DNA from: Mesostigma viride
Lineage: Eukaryota > Streptophyta > Mesostigmatophyceae > Mesostigmatales > Mesostigmataceae
Assembly: GCA_009746045.1 (NCBI GenBank)
Contig: RPFO01000276.1
Span: forward strand, 4,247,707 to 4,311,706
Length of the DNA: 64,000 nucleotides
Reading direction: 5' to 3'
Shown: piece after piece, positions 1 through 10,721 of the stretch
How the letters are laid out: each line of letters starts with the position of its first letter
How positions within the stretch are numbered: position 1 is the stretch's first letter
Program-made: the position numbers and the translations under genes
The notes under the pieces: model-generated
What the model was told of the DNA's origin: nothing
The model's input: only the letters and a program-made list of their open reading frames with translations
Database searches by the model: none

Positions 1-1
1 C

Positions 2-103
2 ATTATCTGGCCGCCCTCCCACTGGTCCCAGGTCATGGTCCCTGCCAAGGCCACCGAGATGGGCTTGCGGAAGAACATCCTCGGCGCGTTCAAGGGGGAG
101 TAA
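2..103 (+). CDS. C-terminal end of an unidentified protein (partial)
   Basis: An open frame enters from the left edge of the window and ends at a TAA at 101-103. It encodes about 33 residues rich in Trp, Lys and Gly, ending KNILGAFKGE. The codons are GC-rich (many GCC, AAG and CTC), unlike the AT-rich DNA that follows, which suggests real coding sequence. It is too short to identify. Given the neighbourhood it may be the tail of a retrotransposon protein, but that is inference. The start lies outside the window. Confidence 0.4.
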   Translation: MIWPPSHWSQVMVPAKATEMGLRKNILGAFKGE

Positions 104-544
104 CCAGTCTTTGAAATTTTTTGTTACATAATAATGCTGGGCATCTGTCCTGGAAGCAAGGTGTTGCAGGATCACACATAGTACCGACACCATTCTTTTT
201 CTAAACGCTAGTTGCCCTGTGTTCTCATGCCTAGCGCCAGCAGGGCTGAATCCAATGTAGGCAGCGCTATTGAGCTGCATATACTCGGGGGCATTCGTGC
301 ATAGGAGTTAGATGATGTTGGGTTGCGCATTGTGGCTTCTGAATGTCATGTCCTGTTGTCAGACAAACGCAGAGCATCGAGCCCACTACCCGGCCAGTAC
401 CGGTTTTAGTTGACATGTACGGCTCAGCGTGTCAGTCAACGATGTATTCCATGTGTGCCTCCTTTGGGGGGTCCACTTGAAACTGGGGTTCCATTTTGTG
501 AATAAAACAACAAAGCATTTCTTTCAGCCAACCTAGCCAGAGAC
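104..544. other. intergenic, nothing recognised
   Basis: Mixed-composition DNA without a convincing reading frame, RNA gene or repeat. It could be 3' untranslated sequence of the partial gene at the left edge. Confidence 0.5.
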
Positions 545-960
545 GTGTATCGATGGGTTGCATGCATGCACATGTGTACTATCGCTTTATCAGTTAAGCT
601 AGAAGAGGGCATGGGGGGCCTAGGCCTCTCCGTGACTTGGAAAAAGATGATGGACAAGGCCAAGTGGGCTCAGGGTATAGAGGACAACGAACCCCCTCCA
701 GTGGGGAAGCCGCGCGTATTTGCAAACGCGGGCCGCTGGTTGTCTCCTTGATATAGAGTAGGGTTGTATTTGTACCTAGATAGAAAAGCTCCCCCCCCCC
801 CCCTCCCCCCAGGAGGAAGGGGCGCTTTGCTGAGTAGTTAAGGTTTTCTACATTAGCTTAGAGTTAGCTTAGTTAGGTTTCGCGGCTTCTCTCACCTCCA
901 TCCATCAAGCAAGGGAATACGTGCTACATGATCTCCCAACGGTAATCTCATTCTAGAAAA
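545..960 (+). mobile_element. 5'-truncated LINE 3' end, copy 1
   Basis: A short coding tail (600-751) has the pattern W-x2-MM-x-K-x-KW followed by PPPVGKP. It is followed by a 3' region containing TTAGCTTAGAGTTAGCTTAG and GTGCTACATGATCTCCCAAC, then an A-rich end. The same order of coding tail, 3' UTR and conserved end recurs at 4443-4720, so these are independent 5'-truncated copies of one non-LTR retrotransposon family. A C-rich run at 790-805 lies within it. The coding tail resembles the C-terminal end of LINE reverse transcriptase proteins (D-R-W motif). No RT domain remains. Confidence 0.55.
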
Positions 961-1009
961 AAAATACACTAAAGTTACAAATTTATTGTCTGCATCATGC
1001 CCCAACCAT

Positions 1010-1720
1010 ATCAAGGAGACAACCAGTCACTCGTATTTCGGACGAGATTATAGGCAGCGTAGGATAGCATTTGTAGGACACCTTGCTCGCACCAGCCAGG
1101 TCGACACCGCCCTTGGTCAGGCCGGCCCCCAGCGGCTTGGCCAGCCAGGGCGACACATTCTAACCTGGCCTGGCCTCAAGGGCATTCCCAAAAGGGTAGG
1201 GAAACCTGTCACGAACTACATCCAGATGTTGCTGGACGACCTAGTGGTCCCAGCCCAGTTTGAGCACCGCATCCACTCTCTCAAGAACTTCAAGATGGAG
1301 GAAGGTGAGAATTCCGAGAAGCTTTTGCGTGCGTTTGAGAGAGAAATCCTTGGTCGCATGGGCCTTAACGGTGAGATCGAGCTGGCCGCCCACTGCCTTC
1401 CCCGCGCGCGGGGAAAGGCAGGGCCGGCCCCGCTCCTTCTCACCTTTAAGACCCCGGCGGACAAGATTTCTTTTCTCAGACGCCGCAAGCGGCTCGAGAA
1501 GACTCTCTTCACCCTTGATGACGACTTGACCCTGGCGCAGCAACAACGGCGACGGGAGCTATGGCCGACCTACCTCCAGCTCCGGCAGACCAAGGCGGGG
1601 CAGCCGGTGTACTGGAAGGGGGCGGCCATCTACGTCGGCCATAAGCCCTGGCAGGCGACCCCCCCCCCCCCGCGGCCCCAGCGACTCCAGACGCCCCAGC
1701 TTAGGGGAATACAGCAGTAG
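1010..1720 (+). pseudogene. L1-like ORF1 protein fragment
   Basis: A frame of about 235 codons has the hallmarks of LINE ORF1 RNA-binding proteins. After a basic N-terminal stretch comes a block with LLTFKTPADK, then RRRKRLEKTLFTLDDDLT and QQQRRRELWP. This matches the general pattern of the L1 ORF1 C-terminal domain, where a lead strand is followed by a dDLT...RRELwp helix. It ends in a Pro-rich tail at a 10-C run near 1660 and stops at TAG. There is no upstream ATG in frame; the first internal ATG is near 1226, so the 5' end is missing. It begins with the stretch ATCAAGGAGACAACCAG, which recurs in altered form at 11345 beside a second ORF1-like fragment. Family placement is by pattern only. 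Confidence 0.5.
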
Positions 1721-1819
1721 TAGTGTAGAATAGATAGACCGTGGCCATGTACATGTACGCCTCCTAGAGGCACTATCCCAGCTAAGCCACGCGCTTTACT
1801 TAAGGGGACGGGACATGCC

Positions 1820-1845
1820 CGAATTTTTTGGCGCCAAAAAATTCG
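1820..1845. promoter_or_regulatory. 26-bp perfect palindrome with E2F-type core
   Basis: The sequence is a perfect inverted repeat centred on GGCGCC, with T6 and A6 on either side. Its core TTTGGCGCCAAA contains the E2F/DP consensus TTTSSCGC on both strands. No gene start lies directly downstream, so function is inferred only from the motif. Confidence 0.35.
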
Positions 1846-3214
1846 CGCCGGAACCGAAGGTCATAAATTTCACGTGCACGGTGCGCGCACCCCTTGCGGA
1901 AGTGGCCATGGCGACTGCGTCCAGGCGAAACTACCACACCAGGGCAGGCGAAATGCAAAATTTTTACTCGAATCTAAAAGACGATGCGTTTATGATGTTA
2001 GTTTGTGGCGGAAATCAGCTGGTTGACAATATCGCTGTTGTTTTTTTATGCCATCGGCATGGGGGGTAATCTGAATTTTTTGGTCGCGCGGAATGAAATA
2101 GAATTCATGATAGCGGCTGTAAAATCGCGATTTTAAGGGTTGTTCTGACCGTGAAGCAGGCGTTAATATCGGTTGCATCGAATTCTAAACCGATCTGGTG
2201 CTTTTTGCCAGATTTTCGGCCATTATCGGTAAGTAATTGTTCAGACCTGCGCTGTGCGTGTCTGACCTGTCCATGGAAGAACGGCTGTTGTTGCGCGCCT
2301 GGGTGAGGGATTTACGAGGGCGAGGTACAGATTTGTCGCGAATGTTATCTGCTATCAGTGCTTTCTTCTATGAGCTCATCGTTCGAGGTTTTTTGCGTTC
2401 TTTTTGGGCAGTTTCCGCCAGCTAGCTCGCCGTCGCTTGCCGTTGTGTTGTCGAATACCTGGCAGCTTTAGATTGTTTTCGTTGATGCCGTGATCAGGGC
2501 CGCTTCAGTCGCAGCCTATAGCTCTTTGGGAAGGTATAAGGCATTTCATAAAACGCGTTCCGGCAAGGATGTTGTGCGTATGGACGCTTCTTGTTGTTTG
2601 AGAGTGACGCACCCTCTCTTCGCAGGCCACAGCGGCATCACAGCGCTCATGCGCTGAAGGGCCGCCAGTGGTTTCTTTGCATTTTATCGTGCAGGGATGG
2701 AAGTGTTTTAGTGATGATGATGTTGGAGATATTGCATTTGTGTGACTGCATGTAGATAGCTGGCACCAATGGTTGTTTGAGCTTTCCTTTGTTATGATGA
2801 TGTGACAAGACTACAATGTGCTGAGCCAACCATGGTTGACATGCATGACTGCATGCAAGCTATATATACCATGTTCCTGCTTGGTTCCTCGCCCTCCATA
2901 GTCCCAGTTTGTCATCCATGCCGGGGAGGACAGTTTAGGAGGTGTTGTTGAGTTGATTAGCTTGGTTGGCATCAACCTTACACTCTAACCTGGGAGTAAC
3001 ATAGGAAATGCTGCTTAGGCGTATTAGGGCTACCATCGTCAAGGCTATGAACATATTTACAAGGCTGGCCATGCTGGAGGGATGATGAAGACATATGAGG
3101 TGCGTGGCCACCCCTTTGTACATTGTAAAGATACTCAGCATGGTTTTGGTGCATGTTGGATGGCATAAGAAGTGGCACTGTGGGGTTACTAACTTACTGA
3201 GTGGTCCTTAGCGC

Positions 3215-3670
3215 CTTGTCAGGTGGTCATATAGGAAACCCATCAACTTAAGTAGTTCTTGTCACAATGACCCCCACGTTGAGCATGCGTTGCCGTCAGC
3301 GTGCAAGAGTTAATTATGTGTGCTTTGGTCAGTTTGCAGATGTCTTTGATGAAGAAGGAGGTGCTAGTGTGGCTGAATGGTTACTATAATTTCCTTGTAG
3401 TGTCTACATGGGTGGCCGTCTTGGAATGGTTGTAACTTGGGCAGTTCTTGTCGGAACGTCGTCAAACCTGGAACATAGGAGGTACCATATGTGCAGAGGA
3501 TGGTAGTGTGTGGTTTGGCCAGTTTTCACGTGGCTTAGATGTATAAAGGGGTGTTAGTGTGGTTAAATACTAGCTAAAACCTCCGTCAGCGTCATCACAG
3601 GTGGCAATCTGGGAATATCCATCAAATAGGGCTGCGCTTGTCAGAATGACCTGAAAATTTGGGGCTGCAT
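3215..3670. repeat. diverged tandem repeat, period about 200 bp
   Basis: Three degenerate copies share a stretch of the form GTTCTTGTCxxAAyG near 3255, 3440 and 3630. Around them are recurring GTCAGCGTC-like and GTGTGGxTxAAT-like pieces. They are too diverged for exact unit borders. Confidence 0.3.
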
Positions 3671-4344
3671 GTCCCCCCCTCTCTAGTATTTGAAAATATA
3701 AGATATGGCATGATTCTATGTGTTTATGATTTGTTTTTTTTTTTTTGGTGAAAAAAAGTACCCTTTTTGCGAGAAAATCCATCAATGTGTCTAAACATCA
3801 TTATTTTGTGCTCAAAATTAGGCAGACTTTCTCAAAAGTGGGGGAACTATATGGAAATATATGATTTGGTCCAAATATGTTTGCCCATTGTCCTAGGGAA
3901 AATATGCCAAAAGTAGCGTCTTTTTCTATTTTTAGCGCGTAACCGGCATCTGGTGGGGGCTAGTACCCCCCCCAAGTGGTTGGAAAATTTTTTTAAAATC
4001 ATATTTATGGTTCCCAATCATAATTGGATTTTTAGCACATGCATAGGTATGGTTTCCAGAAAAGTGCTCTTTAGGCATATCCCCTCCCCTTAATCATGTA
4101 CATGTGTGCCTATGATGAGCCACACCCCCGATGATGCCCAGCTTTATTTAGTTCTGTTGTGCCTATGCAGGGAGTAACTCTCTGCTGAGACGCCATGCCC
4201 TAGCTTCTTTGTATAGCTATGCTGATCTTCCCCCCCATGACAGGCTCCCCCTTCGCTGGGCATAGCTTGAAGATCATGGGGATGCAAGTGCCCTGGTGCA
4301 CCTAGAGCAAGGGTCCTTTACATCCCCACCCTTGCAGGAAGTAG

Positions 4345-4442
4345 CTTAGGATGTATGATAGGCCATATGCCCCCTCTCAAGGGCTATGTGCTACATATAC
4401 TCCCAACGGAGTTATGTTACAATTCAATTCAATTCAATTCAA
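4345..4442 (+). mobile_element. LINE 3' end with (AATTC)n tail
   Basis: The conserved family end (GTGCTACATATACTCCCAAC then GGAG) is followed directly by about four AATTC units (4421-4442). Short-repeat tails of this kind are typical of non-LTR 3' ends. A second element of the same family begins at its border. Confidence 0.5.
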
Positions 4443-4720
4443 TCCACTCTCTCTCCCGTCTTTGGACTGCCATGCAGGACAAGACGCGGTGGCAGAAGAT
4501 TGTCAAGGCGCACACGCCCGACCCTGTGGGCAAGCCCCCTCCCCCCAAGCGGAGGAGGCGTTTTGATGAGTAGTGTAGTTAGGATTTTCTAGACTAGATA
4601 GCTTAGAGTTAGGATAGTTCGATTACGCGGCTTCCTCCACCCCATCCATCATGGAATATGTGCTACATGATCTCCCAACGGAGGCATGTTATAATTTAAT
4701 TTAATTTAATTTAATTTAAC
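4443..4720 (+). mobile_element. 5'-truncated LINE 3' end, copy 2, (AATTT)n tail
   Basis: It begins directly after the AATTC tail of the previous copy. A coding tail (about 4445-4573) reads W-x-AMQDK-x-RWQKIVKAH, then DPVGKPPPPKRRRRFDE and TAG. The 3' UTR matches copy 1, with TTAGCTTAGAGTTAG-like sequence, GTGCTACATGATCTCCCAAC and then five AATTT units at 4691-4720. The basic KRRRRF end and the DRW-type helix fit the extreme C terminus of a LINE RT protein. Copies 1 and 2 differ at many sites, so they are separate old insertions. Confidence 0.6.
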
Positions 4721-5460
4721 CAGTCACTAGAGGGGTATATAATCCTCATCTTAGCTGTCCTCGAGCTACTGTAACGGCAGACGAGGCGTTAGTGTAGCGG
4801 CTAGCTATATCCTCAGGGGCAAATAACCTCCACCTGAGGACATGTACCCTGCATTTTACCAATGGCGGCCGCGGTGCCCGTGGGGAGAAAACAGGAGCAT
4901 GCCCCACAGGAAGGTGCTTATCGCAGACGGCAACCCATTTCTCCTTGTCTACCATGCGGGCGCGGAGTACAGATAATCCCAGAAGCCCTGCATCCTCAAG
5001 CAATTGTGTCACATGGTTGCATGGGGCATGATGCAGACGATATTTGTAACCTTAGTGCAATTATTTTTCTAATGAGATTAGCGTAGTACTCCGTGGCAGG
5101 TTGTGCCCACGCCGAGGAGGGTGGAATTGTGATACAATTGGATTTCGCGTGGACCGAACTACGAGCTGAGCTACTGCATTTCGCATGCAAATTCGTGTGC
5201 ACACGCAAGTGGATCCTCCAATGACGGCTTCTGTGTTACTTGTGCAAAACTCCAAGTGTCTTTGCGTGTGCACCTGGACAAGGTCGACCTAGAGTCGTTC
5301 GAATACAACCTAGCATCATATAGCAAAATTTTAAATAAATAAATATTGTGGGCGACAAAAACATAATGCGGGCTGGAGCTCCGGACCTAGCGGATCCTGA
5401 CCCATAATTAATAGCTCTGGTTGTCTCCTTGATAATTAATTAATGGAGGATCCCAATGGA
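4721..5460. other. intergenic, nothing recognised
   Basis: No coding or RNA gene is supported. GGTTGTCTCCTTGATAATTAATTAAT at 5409-5434 is broken by nothing obvious; its first half is shared with positions 733-750 and, inverted, with 1008 and 11346, and probably belongs to a retroelement end. Confidence 0.4.
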
Positions 5461-5514
5461 ACGGGACTGCGTCACTTGAGCATAAGTCCTCAGTGGGAGG
5501 GGAACATGGGATGG
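5461..5514 (+). repeat. left 54-bp inverted terminus
   Basis: Reverse complement of 10432-10485 with two mismatches. It includes the segment that encodes ISPQWEGNMGW at the start of the retrotransposon protein. Confidence 0.8.
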
Positions 5515-5620
5515 AAGCAGATGTATGGAGGCAGATGGTGCGCAAGGATAGATGGCAAGTAGTGATGATTAAGGAGACCACCCCCAAGCCTGTGGGGGCT
5601 CCGCGTGCATGTGACCAAGT
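5515..5620 (+). pseudogene. LINE C-terminal tail fragment fused to the left inverted terminus
   Basis: The plus-strand frame reads W-RQM-VRKDRWQVV and then KPVGAPRA, the same DRW...PvG.P tail seen at 600-750 and 4445-4573. It follows the 54-bp terminus directly, so the left end looks like a 5' fragment joined to a 3' LINE fragment in plus orientation, opposite to the main element. Confidence 0.4.
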
Positions 5621-5767
5621 ATATATGCAGGGCTATAATTACTTACAGCAGAGTGAAATCACTCAAACCAAAGCAAACGTCCAGCTATAAACCTATATAC
5701 AGAGCCATGTCAAAGCTCTATACTACGAAGTACGATAAGACCAATGGAAACGCCTAACGGGAGGAAC

Positions 5768-8700
5768 CTAATAGCCCTGCTGCACCGCAAAATCAGCCCG
5801 CGTACGGCGGAGCATGATGTCAGCCATGGCCCGAGTCAGCGCCACCGACAAGCGCTGACGCCAATATGACGTCCAGGTCCGCGCCGACCATGGGGCCCGC
5901 TGGCCCTCCAGGTCCAGCCGGTCCTCCCGGAGCCGGCAACACTCCTTGAAGAAGGCGGAGGTCAGGGGCCCCATGGCCCCAAACTCCTCCAGGACAAAGG
6001 GCACCACACGATGGTGCCCGACGTCGCCGTAGGCCAGGAGCTTGGCCCGCTCCGCCCGGTCCGCCGTGTAACCTGCCGTGAGGGAGGCCCCAGCCACGTG
6101 GCTAAGAGCCAAGGGCCGCGCCACCGAAACGTCAATAAGCAGATGCCGGCCACCCCCCTCAAAGTCCAGCACCACGATGTCAGGCCGGTGGTTGGGGGAA
6201 TAGAAGGCAGCGCCATCCGCATCCTCGGACCGGATGTTCGCGTGGGGGAAAACCGACCGAATCATGGCGAGCACCACCGTCAGGAGGACAGTGTGCAAAT
6301 ACAAATACCAATTCTGATTCTGTTGGCCCCCCATGCAGGCAAGGTAGTGAGTCCCCGTGGGATCCAGCGGCTGCCCACAGCTACCACAAGGCCGCCCGGC
6401 CGGAACAAGAGGCTGCGGGGCAAATAGCTGGTGCCGGAGCGCCACCGAGTAGTGGCTGGGAGCCAAGGCGAATGGGGGGGCCATGGGAAGAGCACGAAGG
6501 TACGCCGAGCCCACACTCCGCAAGGAAAGCGAGAACAGCCACGCACGTCCCTGGGCGTTGAGGTCCGCGAAAAGAGCAATCCAATCAGCCGTGTGCAGAA
6601 TACCCGCGTAGGTTTTCTGGTGTTTATCGATGACGCGAGCAGGGAATGCGGCGGGAGATTGAACGGAGGCGACCGAGGGAGTGCCGCGAGGGAGGTGGCG
6701 CTGTACCGCCTGAGCGGCACGGACGGGAGAACAGGCCTGCTGGATCTCAGCATAGGCCTCCTGGATGGCGGTGACGAAGGGCAAAGGGCTGCTGGGGTCC
6801 AGGAGGTCAGGCGCTGCCGTTGCCAAAAGGGGCAGGAGCCGGCAGCTTTCCGCCCACGACTGAGCGACGGAGCCCAAAAATGCTGCTGGGGCCAGCCGGG
6901 CGGCACGAGTCAGACCGCAGCCACCCATCCGTGCAGGCAGGGAGGCAATGCGAATAGCATGTGGCGGGAGGTCGGGGCCCGGGACCAGCTGCGCCAAGGC
7001 CGACTGGATGCGTTCGTCGTGGCCCTCGGCGGCCAGCCGGACCTGAGCCGGAAGAGCGCCCCGGAGCCAGTGAACGACGCGAGGGTGAGCGCAAAACCAC
7101 AGAAGCAGACCCTTGGTCTGCGAATCATGAAGGCGCGCAATCAAGGGCAGTACCTCAGTGCGTGCCTCGAGGGCGGCCCGCAGAGCATCGATGACAAACG
7201 CGGGGTCGCCAACCGGAACGCCGAGGACATCCAACCCATGGAGGCGCTCGTCCCGGCCCAAGAGCTGGGGCGGAAAGCCGGAGCAATCACCTTGGGGCGA
7301 GTACACCGCGCACTTGGCCAGGGTCAACTGGAGGTTGATGTCGGCCACCGCGGTCTGCAGTGCCAGCAGAGCCGCGGTGGTGTCCGGCACAGGGCCCAGA
7401 AGGTAGATATCATCCAAGTAGGCCTGAATAGCGACCGCCGGGTGGGCAGCATGGACCGCTTGGAGGCAACCCTGGAGGGGGGCGGCAAAGTACAGGGGTC
7501 CCAGGGGGTCCCCTTGCTGGGTGCCCGACCGCGACAGCAGGCCGCCGCGAGTGCCGTCCTCCATGATGTGAACCAGTTGGCCGGGCTGGCCGTAGCACAC
7601 GGCTGTCCAAGCGTACAAGTCCTCGAAGGACTCCATGACGGCCGCAAACATGCTGGCGCGGGACAGACTGTTGAACGCGTTGTGGCAGTCGACCTTGACG
7701 ACAGCGTGGGTGGGGTGGGCCTCGAGGTAGGCCTGCACCGAATGGATGAGGATATCCGCCCCGCCTGGAGTCGTCACCCCCAGCTGGGCCGCCACCGAGG
7801 TCTCACCCGCTGCGAGGGGCGGGCAGAAAAAGGCACGGAGCTCGGGCGCCTTTTGGCGGCAGATCACTTTGCCCACGAGCTTGCGGAGCACCTCACCGCA
7901 GGCGATCGGGCGCACCTTGCCCTCGGGGGGGGCAAGACACCCTTGAGCAGAGCGAGGAGGCGAGCGCCCGCTAACCACTCGCGCGCAGCGGGAGGAACGC
8001 GACCAGCCGCCAGGTCAATGAGGGTGTCAAAGAGAATGTCCTCGCCCCCATGCCCCACCAGGACCTCCAAGTGCTCGTAGCGCCAGCCCGACGGCCCGGT
8101 AGAGGAAGCCCGCGGGACCGCACGCATCACCTCCAGGAAGCAGTCGCGGTCCAGCCGGAGGGGGGCCGGCAGGGGGTCCGGCACGGGCAGCTGGAATCCG
8201 GGCTCCGCAGGGTGAAGAGCCTCCAAGGCCGCCAGGGTAGCCGCATTGGCGGGGGCCAGCTTGGCCATTTCCAAGCGGGTCATGGCCCGGCTGAGCTGCC
8301 CCTCGCGGACGAGGCGGATGACGTCGGCGGCCACCCGCTCGAAGTTGACCTCCCCCGACAGCCGGGCCGTGCGCGGGGGCGGCACGCCAAACAGCCCCTC
8401 CCAGTCCCCCTGCAGAAAGCGTCGGCAACGGGCAATAACCGCACCCTGGAGGCCGCGCACACCACGCCCGAGAGGGGTGAGGAGCAGGCGGGGGGTCACC
8501 ATGTGCAGTTTAAAGCCCAGCGGGTCGTCCGGAGCGGCGTGCATGCGCCGGAGAGAAACGATTGCACATTGCGCGAAAAGGCTACGCGCGCGGTGGGGGA
8601 GGTCGGTCAGGGTAGACGTCGGGTTGATGGCGCATGCATCCCAGGGAACCGTGTCAAGCCAACGCCAACTGGCCGAGTAGTCGGGCGGCGGGGGCTGGGA

Positions 8701-10470
8701 GCCGGTGGGAGCCGAGGCGGGAGGGGGGGAGGGGGCCGGGACTGCTGGCCGGTTGAGGGGCCGTTGAGCAACACAGGCGCGCGCGTGCTGAGCGCGCCCG
8801 TGAATGGAGTACACCCGCTGGCAGTGAGCTTCCGGGCACCGGTAACAGCTCATGGCCTGCAGATCCGCCGCGCCGAGATCGGGGTGCACAGCGCGAAGGT
8901 GCTGGCAGAGGAGGTTACGGTTGTGGAACACACCAGCACACGGGGACCCCGTGGGAAGCAGCACGGCACACCGGTGAAGGCCGTCGGCGGGCGCTGAGTG
9001 GCGGGGAGCGGCGCCAGCAAAGGCAGGACGTGGGGCCTGCGGCGTCTCCCCAGCCGGGCCGGCAGGCGCGCGCACCACGACCCGACCAGCGCCCGGCATG
9101 CCCGCCGGGGCCACGGAGGAGGCAGTGCCCACCGGGGAGACCCCCAGCGGAGGGGGATCGAGAACGCCGGCGCCCCTCCCAGGGGGACTCGCCAGCGCGC
9201 CCGCGACCACCCCAGGCCCCGGCAACGAGGCCGGGGGCGGCGGCCGAGGGGTCGGGGAGGCAGCTGGCCCCGGGGCCCGGTGGGGACCCGGCAGGGGACC
9301 CAGCGAGACCGGGGGCGGGCCGAGAGGAAGCGCAGTCCCAGGGGGCGGCACAACAGCCCGGCACAACGGGCAGCGCGGCACGGAGTGGAGCAAGCTGCGC
9401 GCGATGCACGCTTGATGGAATGTGTGGCCGCACGCGGGCAGGCGACACAAGCCATCCCCCGGCCGGAAGGGCTCAAGGCAGATGGCACAGGAGCCCGACT
9501 CGGGGTCGTCCCCCTCCAGAAGGGACCGGACATGAGGGGGGGGCGGGTCCCAGCCGGCCTCCCAGCAACCCGGGAGAGCAGCAATCTGGGCGCGCGAGAG
9601 GATGCCGACCGGTTGGTCAGCCGCGGGGTGCCATTCGTGCGGGATGCCTGCCAACTCCAGGATGTCGTGGAGGAAGGCAGAAACAGGCGTCCCCGCGGTT
9701 AGGGGCTGGGCGCGCCCGGCCGAGTCCACCAAGATGGCCTGGCCGCCCTGAACCGCGATGGGGGCCCCGAACTCCACACGCAGCATGGCGGCCTGCGCCA
9801 GGCTGAGGGAGGTGATGAGAAAGCCCCCACTGGCAACCGGGCCGGGAGGCGGGGCCTGGGCGTCCAAGAAGAGGCGAAGCTGCCGCGGGGACATGAGGCC
9901 CAGGTCGGCGCCGCCCGCGAGGTAGGCCGCCCGCACCGAGACCTGTGCGTCTCGAGCCACCGCCGTGACGAACTCGACCACCTCCTGACCCACCCGCTCG
10001 TCCAGGGAAAGCAGCTCTTCCTGCCGGGCGGCCGGGAGATGCCACGGCAGCCGGCAGCCGGCGTGATATCCTTCCAAGACATACCCCCAAAGAGTCGAGG
10101 CCGTCACCGGGGGGGCGGCGGAAAGAAATGTCGCCCGCACCCGCGCAACTAGGGCCAGGAAGGCCGGGGGCCTAGGGAGCGAGGGGAAGGCGGCCGTCAA
10201 CCCGACCGCGTCCAGCAACAAAGGGCAGTACGCCCAAGAAAAGGTGGCGCGGCCCACCACGCCGACAATGTGCGAGGGCGGCCACGAGGTGAACGCGTGG
10301 GCCCGGGGGCCGCCGTCCCACGCGGCAAGGACGGGGGTGGCGACAGTATATATGTCATTCATAGCGATTCGGGCCGCGGCGCCCACACCCCTGTAACTAG
10401 GACCTAGATAGCTTATACCATCCAGCTTATACCATCCCATGTTCCCCTCCCACTGAGGACTTATGCTCAC
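5768..10470 (-). CDS. RING/zinc-finger reverse transcriptase-endonuclease protein (one frameshift)
   Basis: About 1,560 codons in two overlapping frames (10470-7864, then 7978-5768). The break is an 8-C run at 7926-7933 (minus-strand sense), where one base added or two removed would join the reading from LLALLKG to EGKVRPIACGE. Approximate domains: residues 325-372, a RING-H2 finger (CAICLEP ... ACGHTFH ... CPLC); residues 490-560, Cys/His finger motifs (CAVLLP ... CYRCPEAHC); then RT, with STGPSGWRYEHL, RPIACGEVLRK, NAFNSLSR, QQGDPLGP and the catalytic YLDDI (about 7402-7425); near the C terminus, a C-x2-C...H-x4-C knuckle; and RPDIVVLDF ... LIDVSV, which fits an R2-type restriction-like endonuclease. 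A RING finger is an unusual N-terminal domain for this class. The ATG at 10470 lies inside the right terminal repeat. The frame break could be real or a homopolymer error. Confidence 0.8.
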
Positions 10471-10485
10471 GTGACGCAGTCACGT
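10432..10485 (-). repeat. right 54-bp inverted terminus
   Basis: Pairs with 5461-5514. It contains the start codon region of the retrotransposon protein. Embedded GTGAC/GTCAC palindromes are visible (CACGTGACGCAGTCACGTG). Confidence 0.8.
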
Positions 10486-10489
10486 GTCT

Positions 10490-10514
10490 ATTAATTAATT
10501 AATTAATTAATTAA
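10490..10514. repeat. (TTAA)n microsatellite
   Basis: Six TTAA/AATT units directly outside the right terminus of the retrotransposon. The same short repeat is the tail of the short elements at 12827-13004 and 13815-14253. Confidence 0.8.
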
Positions 10515-10721
10515 ACATGGGGATTTGAATGCTCATCATGACGTGTTCACGAAAATGGCTGACGGCGGTATGGCTGACGGCGGAGCTCAGATCTTTTGCG
10601 TCTGAGCCCCAAATTCGGTCAGACCACTTGCATTCGATGCGCTTTATTCAGACGTACACGCCAGTATAATCGGTTACAGCTGCAACGCAGTATTGCCAAA
10701 GCTATCACGTGACAAGCAGCT

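Larger units (their letters stand above)
1721..4344. other. intergenic, no gene seen
   Basis: No coding sequence is supported here. The stretch holds a perfect 26-bp palindrome (1820-1845), a TATA-like CTATATATA near 2860 with no obvious gene behind it, diverged tandem repeats (3215-3670), a T-run near 3730, and AT-rich DNA to 4340. Confidence 0.55.
5461..10485 (-). mobile_element. RLE-type non-LTR retrotransposon with 54-bp inverted termini
   Basis: A 5.0-kb unit on the minus strand. It carries one long coding region (10470 to 5768) and is bounded by 54-bp inverted repeats (5461-5514 and 10432-10485, two mismatches). The protein order of zinc fingers, reverse transcriptase, Cys/His knuckle and PD-(D/E)xK-like endonuclease is that of the R2/NeSL/Utopia group. 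Inverted termini are not expected for such elements. One explanation is that the left 54 bp is a separate fragment of the element's own 5' end. (TTAA)n tracts lie just outside both ends (5425-5445 and 10490-10514). I see no clear target duplication. Confidence 0.65.

Noticed and set aside
6431-8080. 549-codon plus-strand frame opposite the reverse transcriptase
   Set aside because: Antisense shadow of a GC-rich gene; the minus strand has RT, finger and endonuclease motifs.
8998-9806. Pro/Arg-rich plus-strand frames of 230-260 codons
   Set aside because: Shadows of the RING and linker part of the retrotransposon protein.
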